DNA of 37,423 nucleotides from Spirochaetaceae bacterium UBA5556 (GTDB taxonomy: Bacteria > Spirochaetota > Spirochaetia > Treponematales > Rectinemataceae): positions 1-37,423 of the forward strand of contig DIMW01000013.1 in assembly GCA_002425765.1 (NCBI GenBank), given 5' to 3'. The number at the start of each line of letters is the position of its first letter. Position 1 is the first letter of the stretch. Below are positions 15,733 through 23,659 of this stretch, piece after piece. The notes below the pieces were generated by a model. It was not told the origin of the DNA. It did no database searches and worked only from the letters and a program-made list of their open reading frames with translations. Made by a program: the position numbers and the translations under genes.

Positions 15733-16275
15733 ATGCCATCGCGACTGCTTTCACGCATCCAGAAAATTCCTCAACCCGGAGCGGATGCCATCATTTCGTC
15801 TCAAATCTCCAGTGATTTCCCTGACTGCGCGGTGGCCCATTTTGTCGGCGCAGTCACCGACGCCAATCTTGAGGCGGTGGCCAAATCGTTCGACGATATT
15901 TTATCCGAGAGCATTCACTATCTTGTCGTGGATTTTTCCTCTATCGAGGACATCGGCCCGGCAGGCATCGGCCTCATGCTGGCCCTCCGGCAGAGGCTGA
16001 GGGATCGGCATGGCGACATTATCCTCTGTGCCATGCGCCCGCGGCTGGAGAGGATGCAGCGGGTGCTCGGTCTCGAGGAATACTTCACGACCGCGGTTGA
16101 CTCTCAAAGCGCGATACAGGGTCTGAAAAATGTCTTCGGTGGCATATATCCCCTTTCAATCAAGTGCCCTGCGTGCGATACTCTTATTGACATCGAACAT
16201 CCTGGCCGGGGCCGATGTCAAACGTGTGAGGCAGTCATTACGGCCTTTCCTGATGGAGCAATCACGCTCGGGTGA
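15733..16275 (+). CDS. STAS-domain protein with C-terminal zinc ribbon
   Basis: This 180-residue protein has a STAS (anti-sigma-factor antagonist-like) domain over about residues 25-125, recognisable from LVVDFSSIEDIGPAGIGLMLALRQ and the IILCAMRPRLERMQRVLGL segment. The residue phosphorylated in SpoIIAA-type proteins (Ser in D-S-S-G) is not conserved, since the loop reads DIGPAG, so phospho-switching is doubtful. A C-terminal ribbon with CPACD and CQTCE (about 143-170) should bind one zinc. It starts the operon that continues with the YbjN-like gene 43 bases later and pspA. A partner-binding role in envelope-stress signalling is a plausible inference. Confidence 0.8.
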   Translation: MPSRLLSRIQKIPQPGADAIISSQISSDFPDCAVAHFVGAVTDANLEAVAKSFDDILSESIHYLVVDFSSIEDIGPAGIGLMLALRQRLRDRHGDIILCAMRPRLERMQRVLGLEEYFTTAVDSQSAIQGLKNVFGGIYPLSIKCPACDTLIDIEHPGRGRCQTCEAVITAFPDGAITLG

Positions 16276-16318
16276 GCGTACAGTCGCCGGTCATCGGCTG
16301 GCGAATAAGGAGGTGGTG

Positions 16319-16714
16319 ATGTCCACATTGTCTAAAATCGAACAATACCTCATCGATCTTGGTATTTCGTACCAGGATATCTCGAACAATTCCTGGCTTA
16401 TCGAGGATGAAAACAAAGGGTACCCCAAGATGGTGGTGAGTCTTTCCGATCCGCTCGTCATCATCAGCGCCGATGTCATGCCCGTTCCAAAGGAAAACGC
16501 CGAACGGCTTTTCCGAATGCTGCTGGAGCTCAATGCCACAGACCTCCTGCACGGCGCGTACGCGATCAGCGGCGATGATGTCATCGTCATCGACACGCTT
16601 GAGTATGCCACGCTCGACAAGGAAGAATTTCTGGCTTCTATTGAATCGATATCATTCGCGTTGCTGGAGCACTACAAGAAGCTCGCGGACTATATTCATA
16701 AAGCGGAGGAATAA
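16319..16714 (+). CDS. YbjN-like (type III secretion chaperone fold) protein
   Basis: This 131-residue acidic cytoplasmic protein resembles the YbjN/CesT-like family: a short N-terminal helix (MSTLSKIEQYLIDLG), beta strands around WLIEDENKGYPKMVVSLSDPLVIISADV, the helix PKENAERLFRMLLELNA, further strands (HGAYAISGDDVIVIDTL) and a long C-terminal helix. There are no catalytic residues. AAGGAGGTG before the ATG at 16319 is the best ribosome site in this operon, and it rules out the longer frame from 16130. pspA starts four bases after the stop, so the two proteins are probably made together and may interact. The family assignment is by pattern and is moderately certain. Confidence 0.75.
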   Translation: MSTLSKIEQYLIDLGISYQDISNNSWLIEDENKGYPKMVVSLSDPLVIISADVMPVPKENAERLFRMLLELNATDLLHGAYAISGDDVIVIDTLEYATLDKEEFLASIESISFALLEHYKKLADYIHKAEE

Positions 16715-16717
16715 ATC

Positions 16718-17425
16718 ATGGGTATGTTCGAGCGCCTTAAAACAGTGATCTCTTCAAATATCAATTCCCTCATCTCAAAAGCGGAAGACCCCGAGAAGAT
16801 GCTCAACCAGATGGTCATCGACATGAGCGAGCAGCTCATCGAATCCAAAAAAGCGGTGGCCATGGCAATCGCCGACGAGAAGAAGCTCGAGCGCGAGATG
16901 CTTGAAAATAAGGCTAAAGCCGATGAATGGGAAAAAAAGGCCATGCTTGCCGTGCGCGCCGGGCGCGACGATCTCGCCAAAGAAGCCCTCCTTCGCAAGC
17001 AGGAATTCGAGGGATATGCCACGCAGCTCTCCCAGCAGTGGGAAGCTCAGAAGCAGTCGGTCGAAAAACTCAAGGAAGCCCTGCGCCAGCTGCAGACCAA
17101 GATCGAAGAGGCCAACCGCAAAAAGAACATCCTCGTCGCGCGGGCGAAGCGGGCTGAGGCGCAGCAGCGCATCAATCAGACCATGTCGACGCTGTCGGGG
17201 AACAAGAGCGCCTTCGAGACATTCGAGCGCATGGAGCGCAAAGTCGACGAAATAGAAGCGAGTGCCGAGGCGACGAAGGAACTCGACGAAGCGTCGAGCG
17301 GCGCCAGCCTCGACAAGCAGTTCGCGCAGCTCGAGTCGTCCCCCCAGGCGGCGGACGCGATGCTTGAAGAGCTGAAGAAGAAAATGCTCACCGAGGACGC
17401 GGGACGAGCCGGCGCCCAGCAGTAG
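16718..17425 (+). CDS. pspA: PspA/IM30 family phage-shock protein
   Basis: This 235-residue, almost entirely alpha-helical coiled-coil protein matches PspA/Vipp1, which polymerise on the inner face of the cytoplasmic membrane and protect it under stress. The N-terminus MGMFERLKTVISSNINSLISKAEDPEKMLNQMVIDM is typical (amphipathic helix, then the conserved DPE motif). Long heptad stretches run to about residue 180, and a Gly/Ala-rich linker precedes a short C-terminal helix EELKKKML. No PspF, PspB or PspC gene is visible nearby. The operon partners are YbjN-like and STAS proteins. A strong intrinsic terminator follows. Confidence 0.93.
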   Translation: MGMFERLKTVISSNINSLISKAEDPEKMLNQMVIDMSEQLIESKKAVAMAIADEKKLEREMLENKAKADEWEKKAMLAVRAGRDDLAKEALLRKQEFEGYATQLSQQWEAQKQSVEKLKEALRQLQTKIEEANRKKNILVARAKRAEAQQRINQTMSTLSGNKSAFETFERMERKVDEIEASAEATKELDEASSGASLDKQFAQLESSPQAADAMLEELKKKMLTEDAGRAGAQQ

Positions 17426-17461
17426 AATCGACATTCGTAGTCTTTCAAATTTTCATCAACG

Positions 17462-17492
17462 GGCCCCAGGTCCTTCAGCCCGGGGCCTTTTT
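17462..17492 (+). terminator. Intrinsic terminator after pspA
   Basis: GGCCCC (17462-17467) pairs with GGGGCC (17482-17487), with GG/CC pairs inside after one mismatch, and TTTTT follows (17488-17492). It also lies 12 bases beyond the murA stop on the other strand and may serve both genes. Confidence 0.85.
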
Positions 17493-17503
17493 CAGAGACA
17501 GGG

Positions 17504-18784
17504 CTATTCCTTGTCGCGTTTTATGTGTGCGCCAACCGCCGAGAGCCTATCGACGAGATTTTCGTACCCGCGTTCGATCTGATACACGTTGTGGATGATG
17601 CTCGTCCCTTGGGCGCAGAGCGCCGCGATCACCATGGCCATACCGGCCCGCACATCGGGCGACACAAGAATATTCCCCACAAGCTTCGACGGCCCGTACA
17701 CGATCGCCCGGTGCGGATCACAGAGCACAATCCGCGCGCCCATCGAAATCAGCTTGTCCACGAAAAACATGCGTGATTCGAACATCTTCTCGTGGATGAG
17801 GGCGACCCCTTCGGCCTGCGTCGCGACGACAGTCATGATCGAGGTCAGGTCCGCGGGAAAGCCTGGCCAGGGCGCGTCGTCGATCTTGGGAATCTGACCA
17901 CCAATGTCGGGCATGACACAGAGCTCGCCCGTCGTGTTTGGCCTCAAGGCTGTACCCTCGAGCTTCCATGTGACGCCGAGCTTGGAAAAACCTACCTTAA
18001 GCGGCGGTAGATCGTCTGGCCGCACGCCCTCGATCCGCATGTCGCCACTTGTAACCGCCGCAAGCCCGATGAAAGAACCGAGCTCCATGTAATCCGCGCT
18101 GATGGCGAACTCGGTCCCGTGCAGGGACTTTTTCCCGTGGATCGTGAGGCGGTTCGATCCCACGCCCTCAATCTCGGCGCCCATCTGGAGGAGCATTCTG
18201 CACAGGTCCTGCACGTGCGGTTCGCACGCGGCATTCATGAGCACCGTAGTTCCTTCCGCGAGCACCGCCGCCATAATCGCATTCTCAGTGCCGGTCACCG
18301 AAGCTTCGTCCAAAAACACCGGGACACCGACGAGTTTCGTCGCCGAAAACACAAGCGCATCCTCGAGCGTGATGCGCGCGCCTAATTCCTGAAGCGCAAG
18401 GACATGGGTGTCGATGCGCCTGCGGCCGATGGTGTCGCCTCCTGGGGGCGGAAGGATCGCCTTGCCGAAGCGCGCCGTCAGAGGACCCGCAAACAAAATT
18501 GAAGCGCGCACCTTCCTCGCAAGCTCCTCGGGAACCTCATAATTCGATATACCGCTCGAATCGATGCGCCATGTGTGCGCGTCGGGATGCGCGACCGTCC
18601 CTCCGAGATTCCTCAAAACGTCGAACATCACGACGACATCTTCAATTTCGGGAATATTCCGAAGCGTGACAGGCTCTTCAGTCAACACTGAAGCGGCAAT
18701 GCAGGGAAGAGCCGCGTTTTTATTGCCAGAAAGCATGAGCGTTCCCTTGATGGGATAGCCGCCTTCGATGATATATTTGTCCAT
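17504..18784 (-). CDS. murA: UDP-N-acetylglucosamine 1-carboxyvinyltransferase
   Basis: This 426-residue enzyme catalyses the first committed step of peptidoglycan synthesis, transferring enolpyruvate from PEP to UDP-GlcNAc. The N-terminus contains SGNKNAALP with catalytic Lys22. The active-site loop reads PPPGGDTIGRR, with Asp117 where E. coli has Cys115. MurA enzymes with Asp here (Mycobacterium, Chlamydia, reported for Borrelia) are active but insensitive to fosfomycin. The rest of the two-lobed fold is complete. The ATG at 18784 lacks a Shine-Dalgarno and is six bases from a -10 element. Confidence 0.95.
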   Translation of the reverse strand: MDKYIIEGGYPIKGTLMLSGNKNAALPCIAASVLTEEPVTLRNIPEIEDVVVMFDVLRNLGGTVAHPDAHTWRIDSSGISNYEVPEELARKVRASILFAGPLTARFGKAILPPPGGDTIGRRRIDTHVLALQELGARITLEDALVFSATKLVGVPVFLDEASVTGTENAIMAAVLAEGTTVLMNAACEPHVQDLCRMLLQMGAEIEGVGSNRLTIHGKKSLHGTEFAISADYMELGSFIGLAAVTSGDMRIEGVRPDDLPPLKVGFSKLGVTWKLEGTALRPNTTGELCVMPDIGGQIPKIDDAPWPGFPADLTSIMTVVATQAEGVALIHEKMFESRMFFVDKLISMGARIVLCDPHRAIVYGPSKLVGNILVSPDVRAGMAMVIAALCAQGTSIIHNVYQIERGYENLVDRLSAVGAHIKRDKE

Positions 18785-18790
18785 AGCTGT

Positions 18791-18819
18791 ACTCTATGCG
18801 CTGGCGCACAGTGGGTCAA
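18791..18819 (-). promoter_or_regulatory. murA promoter
   Basis: On the minus strand TTGACC (18819-18814), a 17-base spacer and TAGAGT (18796-18791) end six bases before the ATG. This puts the predicted transcription start on the A of the start codon. Confidence 0.55.
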
Positions 18820-18845
18820 GCAAGCTCATATTCAGGGGGTCTGAG

Positions 18846-19880
18846 GTGTCCCAGATACAAGACCGATTTACTATGCCCATGCCCGACGATTTCCACGCCC
18901 ATCTGAGGCAGGGGGCGGGTCTTTCGGCGTATGTGCGAGGCCACGCGGGCCAGTTCGGCCGCGTGCTCCTCATGCCCAACACCCTGCCGCCCGTCTCCGA
19001 CGCGGCGCGCCTCGAGGCGTACAGAGAGGAGGTGACGCGCGCCCTCGTCGCCCTGCCCGAGGCGGAGCGCTTCGAGCCGCTCTTCACTTTCAAGATTCTC
19101 CCAGGGATGCGGGGCGCCGAAGTCGAAGCTTCTGCGCGGGCAGGCGCCGTGGCCGGCAAATACTACCCCGCGGGAGCGACGACCAACGCAGCCGACGGCC
19201 CACATTCCTTCGACGAGGTTGAAGAAGCCTTGAACGCGATGGAAGCGCAGGGCCTTGTGCTCTGTATCCACGGCGAAGATCCGGAAGCCCCGATTCTTGA
19301 GCGCGAGTGCGCCTTTTTGCCGAGGGTAGAACGGCTGCTCACGAGGCATCCGCGATTGCGCGTGGTCCTGGAACATCTGTCCGACGCGCGGAGCGTTCAT
19401 TTTGTCGAAACGGGGCCGGAAAATCTCGCCGCGACCATCACCGCGCATCACCTTCTGTTCACCATCGACGACATGATTGGCAACTCGATGAACCCACATC
19501 TGTACTGCAAGCCCGTGCTCAAGTTCGCCCGCGACAGGGACGCGCTGCGCGCCGCGGTCCTCTCGGGATCGAGGAAATTTTTCTTTGGCAGTGATTCCGC
19601 GCCGCATCCGCGCGAGAAAAAAGAATGTGGCGCGGCGGCATCGGGCGTCTATTCATCGCCGAGCGCCCTGCCCGCGCTCGTGGAGCTCTTTGATTCGCTG
19701 GGGAGTCTTGATTCGCTCATCCCGTTCATGACGGAACACGGGGCGGCCTTCTACGGGCTGCCGCGTACCTCGCGTACGGTCACGCTGGAGCGCGGCCCAT
19801 GGAAAGTGCCGAAGCTCATCGACGGCGTAGTGCCCATGTGCGCGGGGCGGACGCTCGAGTGGCGCGTGGCGCGAAACTAG
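18846..19880 (+). CDS. pyrC: Dihydroorotase (PyrC type)
   Basis: This enzyme of de novo pyrimidine synthesis closes N-carbamoyl-L-aspartate to dihydroorotate. It is a 344-residue homodimeric PyrC-type enzyme, close to E. coli length. Zinc ligands are visible: H17 and H19 in FHAHLRQG, the carboxylated Lys105 in GKYYPAGATTN, His in CIHGE, His in LEHLSD and Asp in FGSDSAPH. I place the start at the GTG at 18846 (preceded by CAGGGGG), because the open frame further upstream overlaps murA and its promoter. An ATG at 18873 would cut into the conserved MPMPDDFH region. The gene is divergent from murA. No other pyr gene is in the window. Confidence 0.92.
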   Translation: MSQIQDRFTMPMPDDFHAHLRQGAGLSAYVRGHAGQFGRVLLMPNTLPPVSDAARLEAYREEVTRALVALPEAERFEPLFTFKILPGMRGAEVEASARAGAVAGKYYPAGATTNAADGPHSFDEVEEALNAMEAQGLVLCIHGEDPEAPILERECAFLPRVERLLTRHPRLRVVLEHLSDARSVHFVETGPENLAATITAHHLLFTIDDMIGNSMNPHLYCKPVLKFARDRDALRAAVLSGSRKFFFGSDSAPHPREKKECGAAASGVYSSPSALPALVELFDSLGSLDSLIPFMTEHGAAFYGLPRTSRTVTLERGPWKVPKLIDGVVPMCAGRTLEWRVARN

Positions 19881-19908
19881 AGGCGTGGCCGCGTCGGAGC
19901 GCACAGGC

Positions 19909-19928
19909 CCCGCGGGCCGGGCCGCGGG
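19909..19928. terminator. GC-rich hairpin between convergent pyrC and the M24 peptidase
   Basis: CCCGCGG (19909-19915) pairs with CCGCGGG (19922-19928) around a 6-base loop, in the 117-base gap between the two convergent stop codons. No U-tract is present. The rest of the gap shows nothing I can identify. Confidence 0.35.
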
Positions 19929-19997
19929 AAGATGGACGACAAGGTTATTGCCCGGCGCACTACTCGCGGCGTTTTGCGGCGCTGGGCAGTGCTTCGC

Positions 19998-21128
19998 TCA
20001 CAGCCGTACAATCCTCGAATGCGTGAGCACCTCGGCTCCAGTCTCCGTGATGAGCACATCATTTTCGAGTCGCACTCCACCCAATTCAGGGTGATAGAGA
20101 CCCGGCTCGACGGTCACGATATGACCCGGCTGCAGCAGGGCATCTGGAGACGCGCGCAGGCTGAGCGCCGGCGCCTCATGCGCGTCGAGCCCAATACCAT
20201 GCCCGAGCGCGTGCGGCATGAACCAGCCAGCGTTCTTAAACAAATCGTCGACGAGAGTCGCCACTTTAAGAAGCGGCACTCCTGGACCGCAGGCCTCAAC
20301 CGCGATTCTGTGCGCCTCCTCCACGAGATCGATCATCGTTTTCTGTTCCTGAGAGAGCGTATCACCCACAAAACTTATCGTGACATCGCTCGTGTAGCCT
20401 TCGAAGCGCGCTCCGAGATCCAGAATCGAAAACCCGCCGTTCGCAAAAGGTCCGCCTGTAAAAGGAGGAAAGGCGTGAATCCCAAACGATCGTCCGGGAC
20501 CCGCGGCGAGTGTCTCGAAGCCCATCCCCTCGGCGCCCATTTTCCGCGCCTCACGCTCCAGAAAAAGCGCCGCGTCGAGCTCGGTCAGAAGCATCCCCGC
20601 CGATATTTCTTTTTCCACCATGTCCATGAGCTGATCGGTGTACGCAGCGATACGCCTGTATAGCTCGATCTCATCCGCATCCTTTCTGGCACGCATTTCC
20701 TTGATGAAGGCATCGACGCCGCTCCTCTCGCAGACAAGGTCAAACGCTTCAAACACCTGTACAAGCTCAATGTAATCCGGGTACGGCATGGAAGAGGGAA
20801 CCGCGATCTTGGCGCCCTGCGGGACAGCCAGAAGGCTCAGCGCGGCGCGGAGAGCGTCGCTCGCCTGGCGCCCAAAATCGGTGTAGGAAAGAATGTGGTC
20901 CACATCGCCCATACGGTTTGCCATGTTGATATCCCAGGCGATGAGTACTGATACACCTTTTGTGTCCACCACCAGCATCGCGTCCGATGGCTGTCCGCAG
21001 AGGTATCTGAGCGAAGAATCCCTCCCGTGCTCGAAATCGGAAATCATGACCGCGGCAAGTCCACGCCGGCCAAGCTCTGCCGCGAGCGCGGCGCGTCTGC
21101 GTGAATATTTCGTATTGGTATTGTTCAT
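19998..21128 (-). CDS. M24 family metallopeptidase (Xaa-Pro aminopeptidase/prolidase-like)
   Basis: This 376-residue cytoplasmic peptidase of the pita-bread fold has an N-terminal creatinase-like domain (1-140) and a catalytic domain with all five dimetal ligands: D237 and D248 (ILDLGARFEGYTSDVT), H310 (GHGIGLDAHE), E341 (VTVEPGLY) and E355 (GVRLENDVLI). Such enzymes remove N-terminal residues before proline or split Xaa-Pro dipeptides. The exact activity is not determined by sequence. The ATG at 21128 has AAGGAG six bases upstream. The frame upstream of it (to 21254) has no ribosome site and looks non-coding. It is convergent with pyrC. Confidence 0.9.
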   Translation of the reverse strand: MNNTNTKYSRRRAALAAELGRRGLAAVMISDFEHGRDSSLRYLCGQPSDAMLVVDTKGVSVLIAWDINMANRMGDVDHILSYTDFGRQASDALRAALSLLAVPQGAKIAVPSSMPYPDYIELVQVFEAFDLVCERSGVDAFIKEMRARKDADEIELYRRIAAYTDQLMDMVEKEISAGMLLTELDAALFLEREARKMGAEGMGFETLAAGPGRSFGIHAFPPFTGGPFANGGFSILDLGARFEGYTSDVTISFVGDTLSQEQKTMIDLVEEAHRIAVEACGPGVPLLKVATLVDDLFKNAGWFMPHALGHGIGLDAHEAPALSLRASPDALLQPGHIVTVEPGLYHPELGGVRLENDVLITETGAEVLTHSRIVRL

Positions 21129-21366
21129 GCGTGCTCCTTGTGAATCTGAATCGAAAATGAACAGGAAATTATCGCGCGGGCACGGGGGAGCTGTCCAGAG
21201 AGATGGGCACTTCTTGTCGTAGCCGGTGATTACCCCGATGGCCGGATTCGCCATGGCGGGGATGCCGGGCGATCCGCCCCGCGTAAAACGCCCTGGTTGG
21301 ACTCTTGCACCATACGATGGGAGTCAGTCTGAAAGCCGACTCTTAGCGCATACAGGAGTGTTCTGA

Positions 21367-21741
21367 TTATGTTTTCTCGAAATAATGTACAGAGGGGAGA
21401 TCTCTATAATGCTTATCTTGAGTCCATAATACGGCATCATACGTTTGAGTGACGGCGTAGATGATACTATCGGCCATAGGCAATTTGTGCTCTTTCCCTA
21501 TTTTCGCCGCATAAATAGCTCCGTCGGTATCGAGATTGATGACTGTGCCTTGTTTCATATGCGCAATCGCAAAGAGTGCTTTGTCTTCATCAAGTTCAAT
21601 GAATAGTTTTTTGAATACTTCATAGATAGTGATTGAGGGGACAAGAAGATTCTTTGTATCTTCAATGATCGGCGCGACTTCATCTCCCACAGAAGAGCCC
21701 GTGAAGAATTCTAGCCAACAAGAAGCATCGACGATGTTCAT
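21367..21741 (-). CDS. vapC: PIN-domain toxin VapC
   Basis: This 124-residue PIN-domain endoribonuclease is the toxin of a type II toxin-antitoxin module. The four acidic active-site residues are D5 (NIVDASCW), E41 (TIYEV), D91 (PMADSIIY) and D109 (WTQDKHY). VapC proteins cleave tRNA or rRNA when the antitoxin is lost. Its ATG overlaps the antitoxin stop by four bases (ATGA), the usual coupling. Codon choice looks more AT-rich than in flanking housekeeping genes, which fits horizontal acquisition. It borders a restriction-system remnant. Confidence 0.93.
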   Translation of the reverse strand: MNIVDASCWLEFFTGSSVGDEVAPIIEDTKNLLVPSITIYEVFKKLFIELDEDKALFAIAHMKQGTVINLDTDGAIYAAKIGKEHKLPMADSIIYAVTQTYDAVLWTQDKHYRDLPSVHYFEKT

Positions 21742-21944
21742 ACTCTGTCTTCTTCACGGACAATCTCGGTATTGATGCCTTTAAAGGCGCCTTTTAATGT
21801 TTTCATGGGATAGATGGGGACAAGCTCAATGCGTGAACCATAGGAGAGTACCTCAAGTTTTGTCCCGACCTTAAGGCCAATCGTCGTGCGAATCTCTTTG
21901 GGGATAACGACTTGATATTTACTCGAGATAGTGACTGTTGTCAT
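21738..21944 (-). CDS. vapB: AbrB/SpoVT-type antitoxin VapB
   Basis: This 68-residue antitoxin has the swapped-hairpin AbrB DNA-binding motif: TTVTISSKYQVVIPKEIR followed by GLKVGTKLEVL. The C-terminal FKGINTEIVREEDRV is the segment that would wrap around and block VapC. VapB proteins normally repress their own promoter together with VapC. GAGG lies six bases before the ATG. The gene is first in the two-gene operon and overlaps vapC by four bases. Confidence 0.92.
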   Translation of the reverse strand: MTTVTISSKYQVVIPKEIRTTIGLKVGTKLEVLSYGSRIELVPIYPMKTLKGAFKGINTEIVREEDRV

Positions 21945-21962
21945 CGATAACCTCTACGTCTT

Positions 21963-21991
21963 ACTATGCTACTATCGATTCAATGTGTCAA
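21963..21991 (-). promoter_or_regulatory. vapBC promoter with candidate operator repeats
   Basis: On the minus strand TTGACA (21991-21986), a 17-base spacer and CATAGT (21968-21963) precede vapB. Tandem TACTAT units (within 21961-21975) overlap the -10, and ATCGAT palindromes occur at 21943-21948 and 21974-21979. These are candidate VapB-binding sequences. Confidence 0.55.
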
Positions 21992-22085
21992 ACCTAGAAT
22001 TCCCAAAACACCGAAGGCGGGTGCAATAAGGAGATCGTGCTTTCAGGATCAGGGAGTAGAAGGGAGTGACACCGACATCCCGACG

Positions 22086-22291
22086 GCCGAGCGAGTCCAG
22101 ATTTTGGGCAATCACCGCGTCCAGTTTTACCATTTCCGTCTGTGCTGTTCGCGCAACCGCGTGGCGAGGTGTGCCGTCTTTTCCTCGAATGGCTCTCCGT
22201 CCTCTTCGACTTCCGCCATCCCGGCGTAGCGACCAGGAGTCAGGATGTCGCTCTGGGCTCTGATTTCCTCAAGATTCGTACGTTCGCAGAA
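22086..22291 (-). pseudogene. hsdM: Frameshifted C-terminal remnant of type I methylase HsdM
   Basis: Minus-strand reading from 22291 gives FCERTNLEEIRAQSDILTPG, then RYAGMAEVEEDGEPFEEKTA and HLATRLREQHRRKW, followed by a stop at 22129-22127. Shifting frame there continues as KLDAVIAQNLDSLG to 22086. This matches the end of the N6-adenine methylase HsdM (…LTPGRYVGAEE…DDGEPFEEKM…LDAAIxxNLxxLG) as I know the family. A stop codon (22294-22292) directly precedes the segment and there is no start. The rest of hsdM, hsdS and hsdR are absent. It is a decayed fragment next to vapBC in an otherwise gene-free 545-base gap. Confidence 0.75.
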
Positions 22292-22329
22292 CTAGGGCAG
22301 GTCCTCATAGTGCCCCGCACGGAAGGCAC

Positions 22330-22356
22330 AAAAAAGCGGGACTTTTTTGCCCCGCT
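22330..22356 (-). terminator. Intrinsic terminator of the arg operon
   Basis: On the minus strand AGCGGG (22356-22351) pairs with CCCGCT (22340-22335) around a 10-base loop, and the T-run covers 22335-22330. This is a textbook intrinsic terminator 134 bases beyond the argD stop. Confidence 0.85.
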
Positions 22357-22382
22357 CTCGTATAAACTTCTGTTGCGGATTT

Positions 22383-22413
22383 CTGAGGCGCGTCCAAGGG
22401 GGGCGCGCCTCAG
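22383..22413. repeat. Strong hairpin between argD and its terminator
   Basis: A 13-bp stem (22383-22395 with 22401-22413, one G-U pair) has a 5-base loop. It shares the core GAGGCGCG/CGCGCCTC with the hairpin at 2368-2391. It could be a first, Rho- or processing-related 3' end, or protect the arg mRNA from decay. A short direct repeat GCCGGAC follows near 22433-22452. Confidence 0.6.
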
Positions 22414-22489
22414 CGCCATGAAAAAATCGCGCGCCGGACAATAGTGCCGGACGCAGTCCCCTGCCTGATTATCGCTTCGGCGCAACCGA

Positions 22490-23659
22490 CTATCTGTGCT
22501 CCTTCTCCACGTCGTCCAGCGCCAGCTTGAGCGCCGCGGCACCCTCGTCGATGTCCTTCATCGTGATGACAAGCGGGGGAAGGAGCCGCACCGTGTCGTC
22601 GCCCGCGGTCAGCGCGAGAAGATTGTGCGCCCTCGCGGCGTCGACCACCTCGTGCGGGTCGACCACGACGCCGATGCCGACCATGAGGCCCATGCCGCGG
22701 ACATCCTTGATGAGGGGATGCTTGAAGTTTTCTATAAGCGACATGAGATGGCGGCCTTTCCTGTCGACCTCGTCGAGAAAACCCGGCGAGCCGAGCTCGG
22801 AGAGCACGACGAGCGCCGCAGCCGCCGCGAGGGGACCACCGCCGAAGGTCGTCCCATGGTCGCCCGGCTGGAACACATCCGCCGTCTTTCCCCGCGCGAG
22901 CACCGCGCCGACGGGCACGCCGCCCGCGAGGCCTTTCGCGACCGCCGTCACATCCGGCCGCAGCCCCAGCCGTTCGCAGGCGAGAAGAGCGCCGGTCCTG
23001 CCGATGCCCGTCTGCACCTCATCCGCGCAGAAGAGAATATCCCGCTCGCGGCACATCTTCTCGGCCGCCTGCAGGTACTCGCGGGAAATCATCCGCACGC
23101 CGCCCTCGCCCTGTATCGGCTCGAAGGCGAACGCGCACACGTTCGGCCCGAGCAGTTTGTCGAGCTCGCCGACATCCCCGGGCTCGGCGTAGACGAAGCC
23201 CGGAGTGAAGGGCCCGAAGAACCTGTGGAACTTATCCTGCCCGGTCGCCGTCACCGTGGTGATAGTCCTCCCGTGGAAAGACTGCTTCAGCGTCACGATG
23301 ACGTTCTTGCCCGGATTCTTCGAGGACCCGTACTTGCGCGCCAGCTTGAACATGCCCTCGTTCGCCTCGGCCCCGGAATTGCAGAAGAATACGGTGTCGA
23401 AGCCCGCCGCCTCGGTCAGCCTGTCCGCGAGTTCCACCGAAGGCTCCGTCATGAAATAGTTGGACACATGCATCAGCTTCGCCGCCTGGGCGGAGATCGC
23501 CGCCACAAGCTTCGGATGCCCGTGCCCCAGCGAGTTCACGCCGATGCCCGCCGTAAAATCGATATATTCAGTCCCGTCCACCGCGAAAAGCCGCGCGCCC
23601 GCCCCATGATCCAGCACGAGGCCGGTCCGCGCATACGTGTTCATGAATCGTTCTTTCAT
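22490..23659 (-). CDS. argD: Acetylornithine aminotransferase
   Basis: This 389-residue PLP enzyme (class III aminotransferase) converts N-acetylglutamate semialdehyde to N-acetylornithine. Motifs present: NSGAEANE (phosphate-binding loop, 94-101), FHGRT, DEVQTGIGRTG with the ring-stacking Asp213, and AKGLAGGVP with Schiff-base Lys242. The ATG at 23659 overlaps the argB stop as ATGA. The open frame upstream of it lies inside argB and is not coding. It is the last gene of argCJBD. No argF, argG or argH is in the window. The enzyme may also act on succinyl-diaminopimelate in lysine synthesis, as in some bacteria. Confidence 0.95.
   Translation of the reverse strand: MKERFMNTYARTGLVLDHGAGARLFAVDGTEYIDFTAGIGVNSLGHGHPKLVAAISAQAAKLMHVSNYFMTEPSVELADRLTEAAGFDTVFFCNSGAEANEGMFKLARKYGSSKNPGKNVIVTLKQSFHGRTITTVTATGQDKFHRFFGPFTPGFVYAEPGDVGELDKLLGPNVCAFAFEPIQGEGGVRMISREYLQAAEKMCRERDILFCADEVQTGIGRTGALLACERLGLRPDVTAVAKGLAGGVPVGAVLARGKTADVFQPGDHGTTFGGGPLAAAAALVVLSELGSPGFLDEVDRKGRHLMSLIENFKHPLIKDVRGMGLMVGIGVVVDPHEVVDAARAHNLLALTAGDDTVRLLPPLVITMKDIDEGAAALKLALDDVEKEHR

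Noticed and set aside
22142..22444. A 100-codon plus-strand frame in the gap between vapB and argD
   Set aside because: No ribosome site, and it spans the minus-strand arg terminator and the hsdM remnant.
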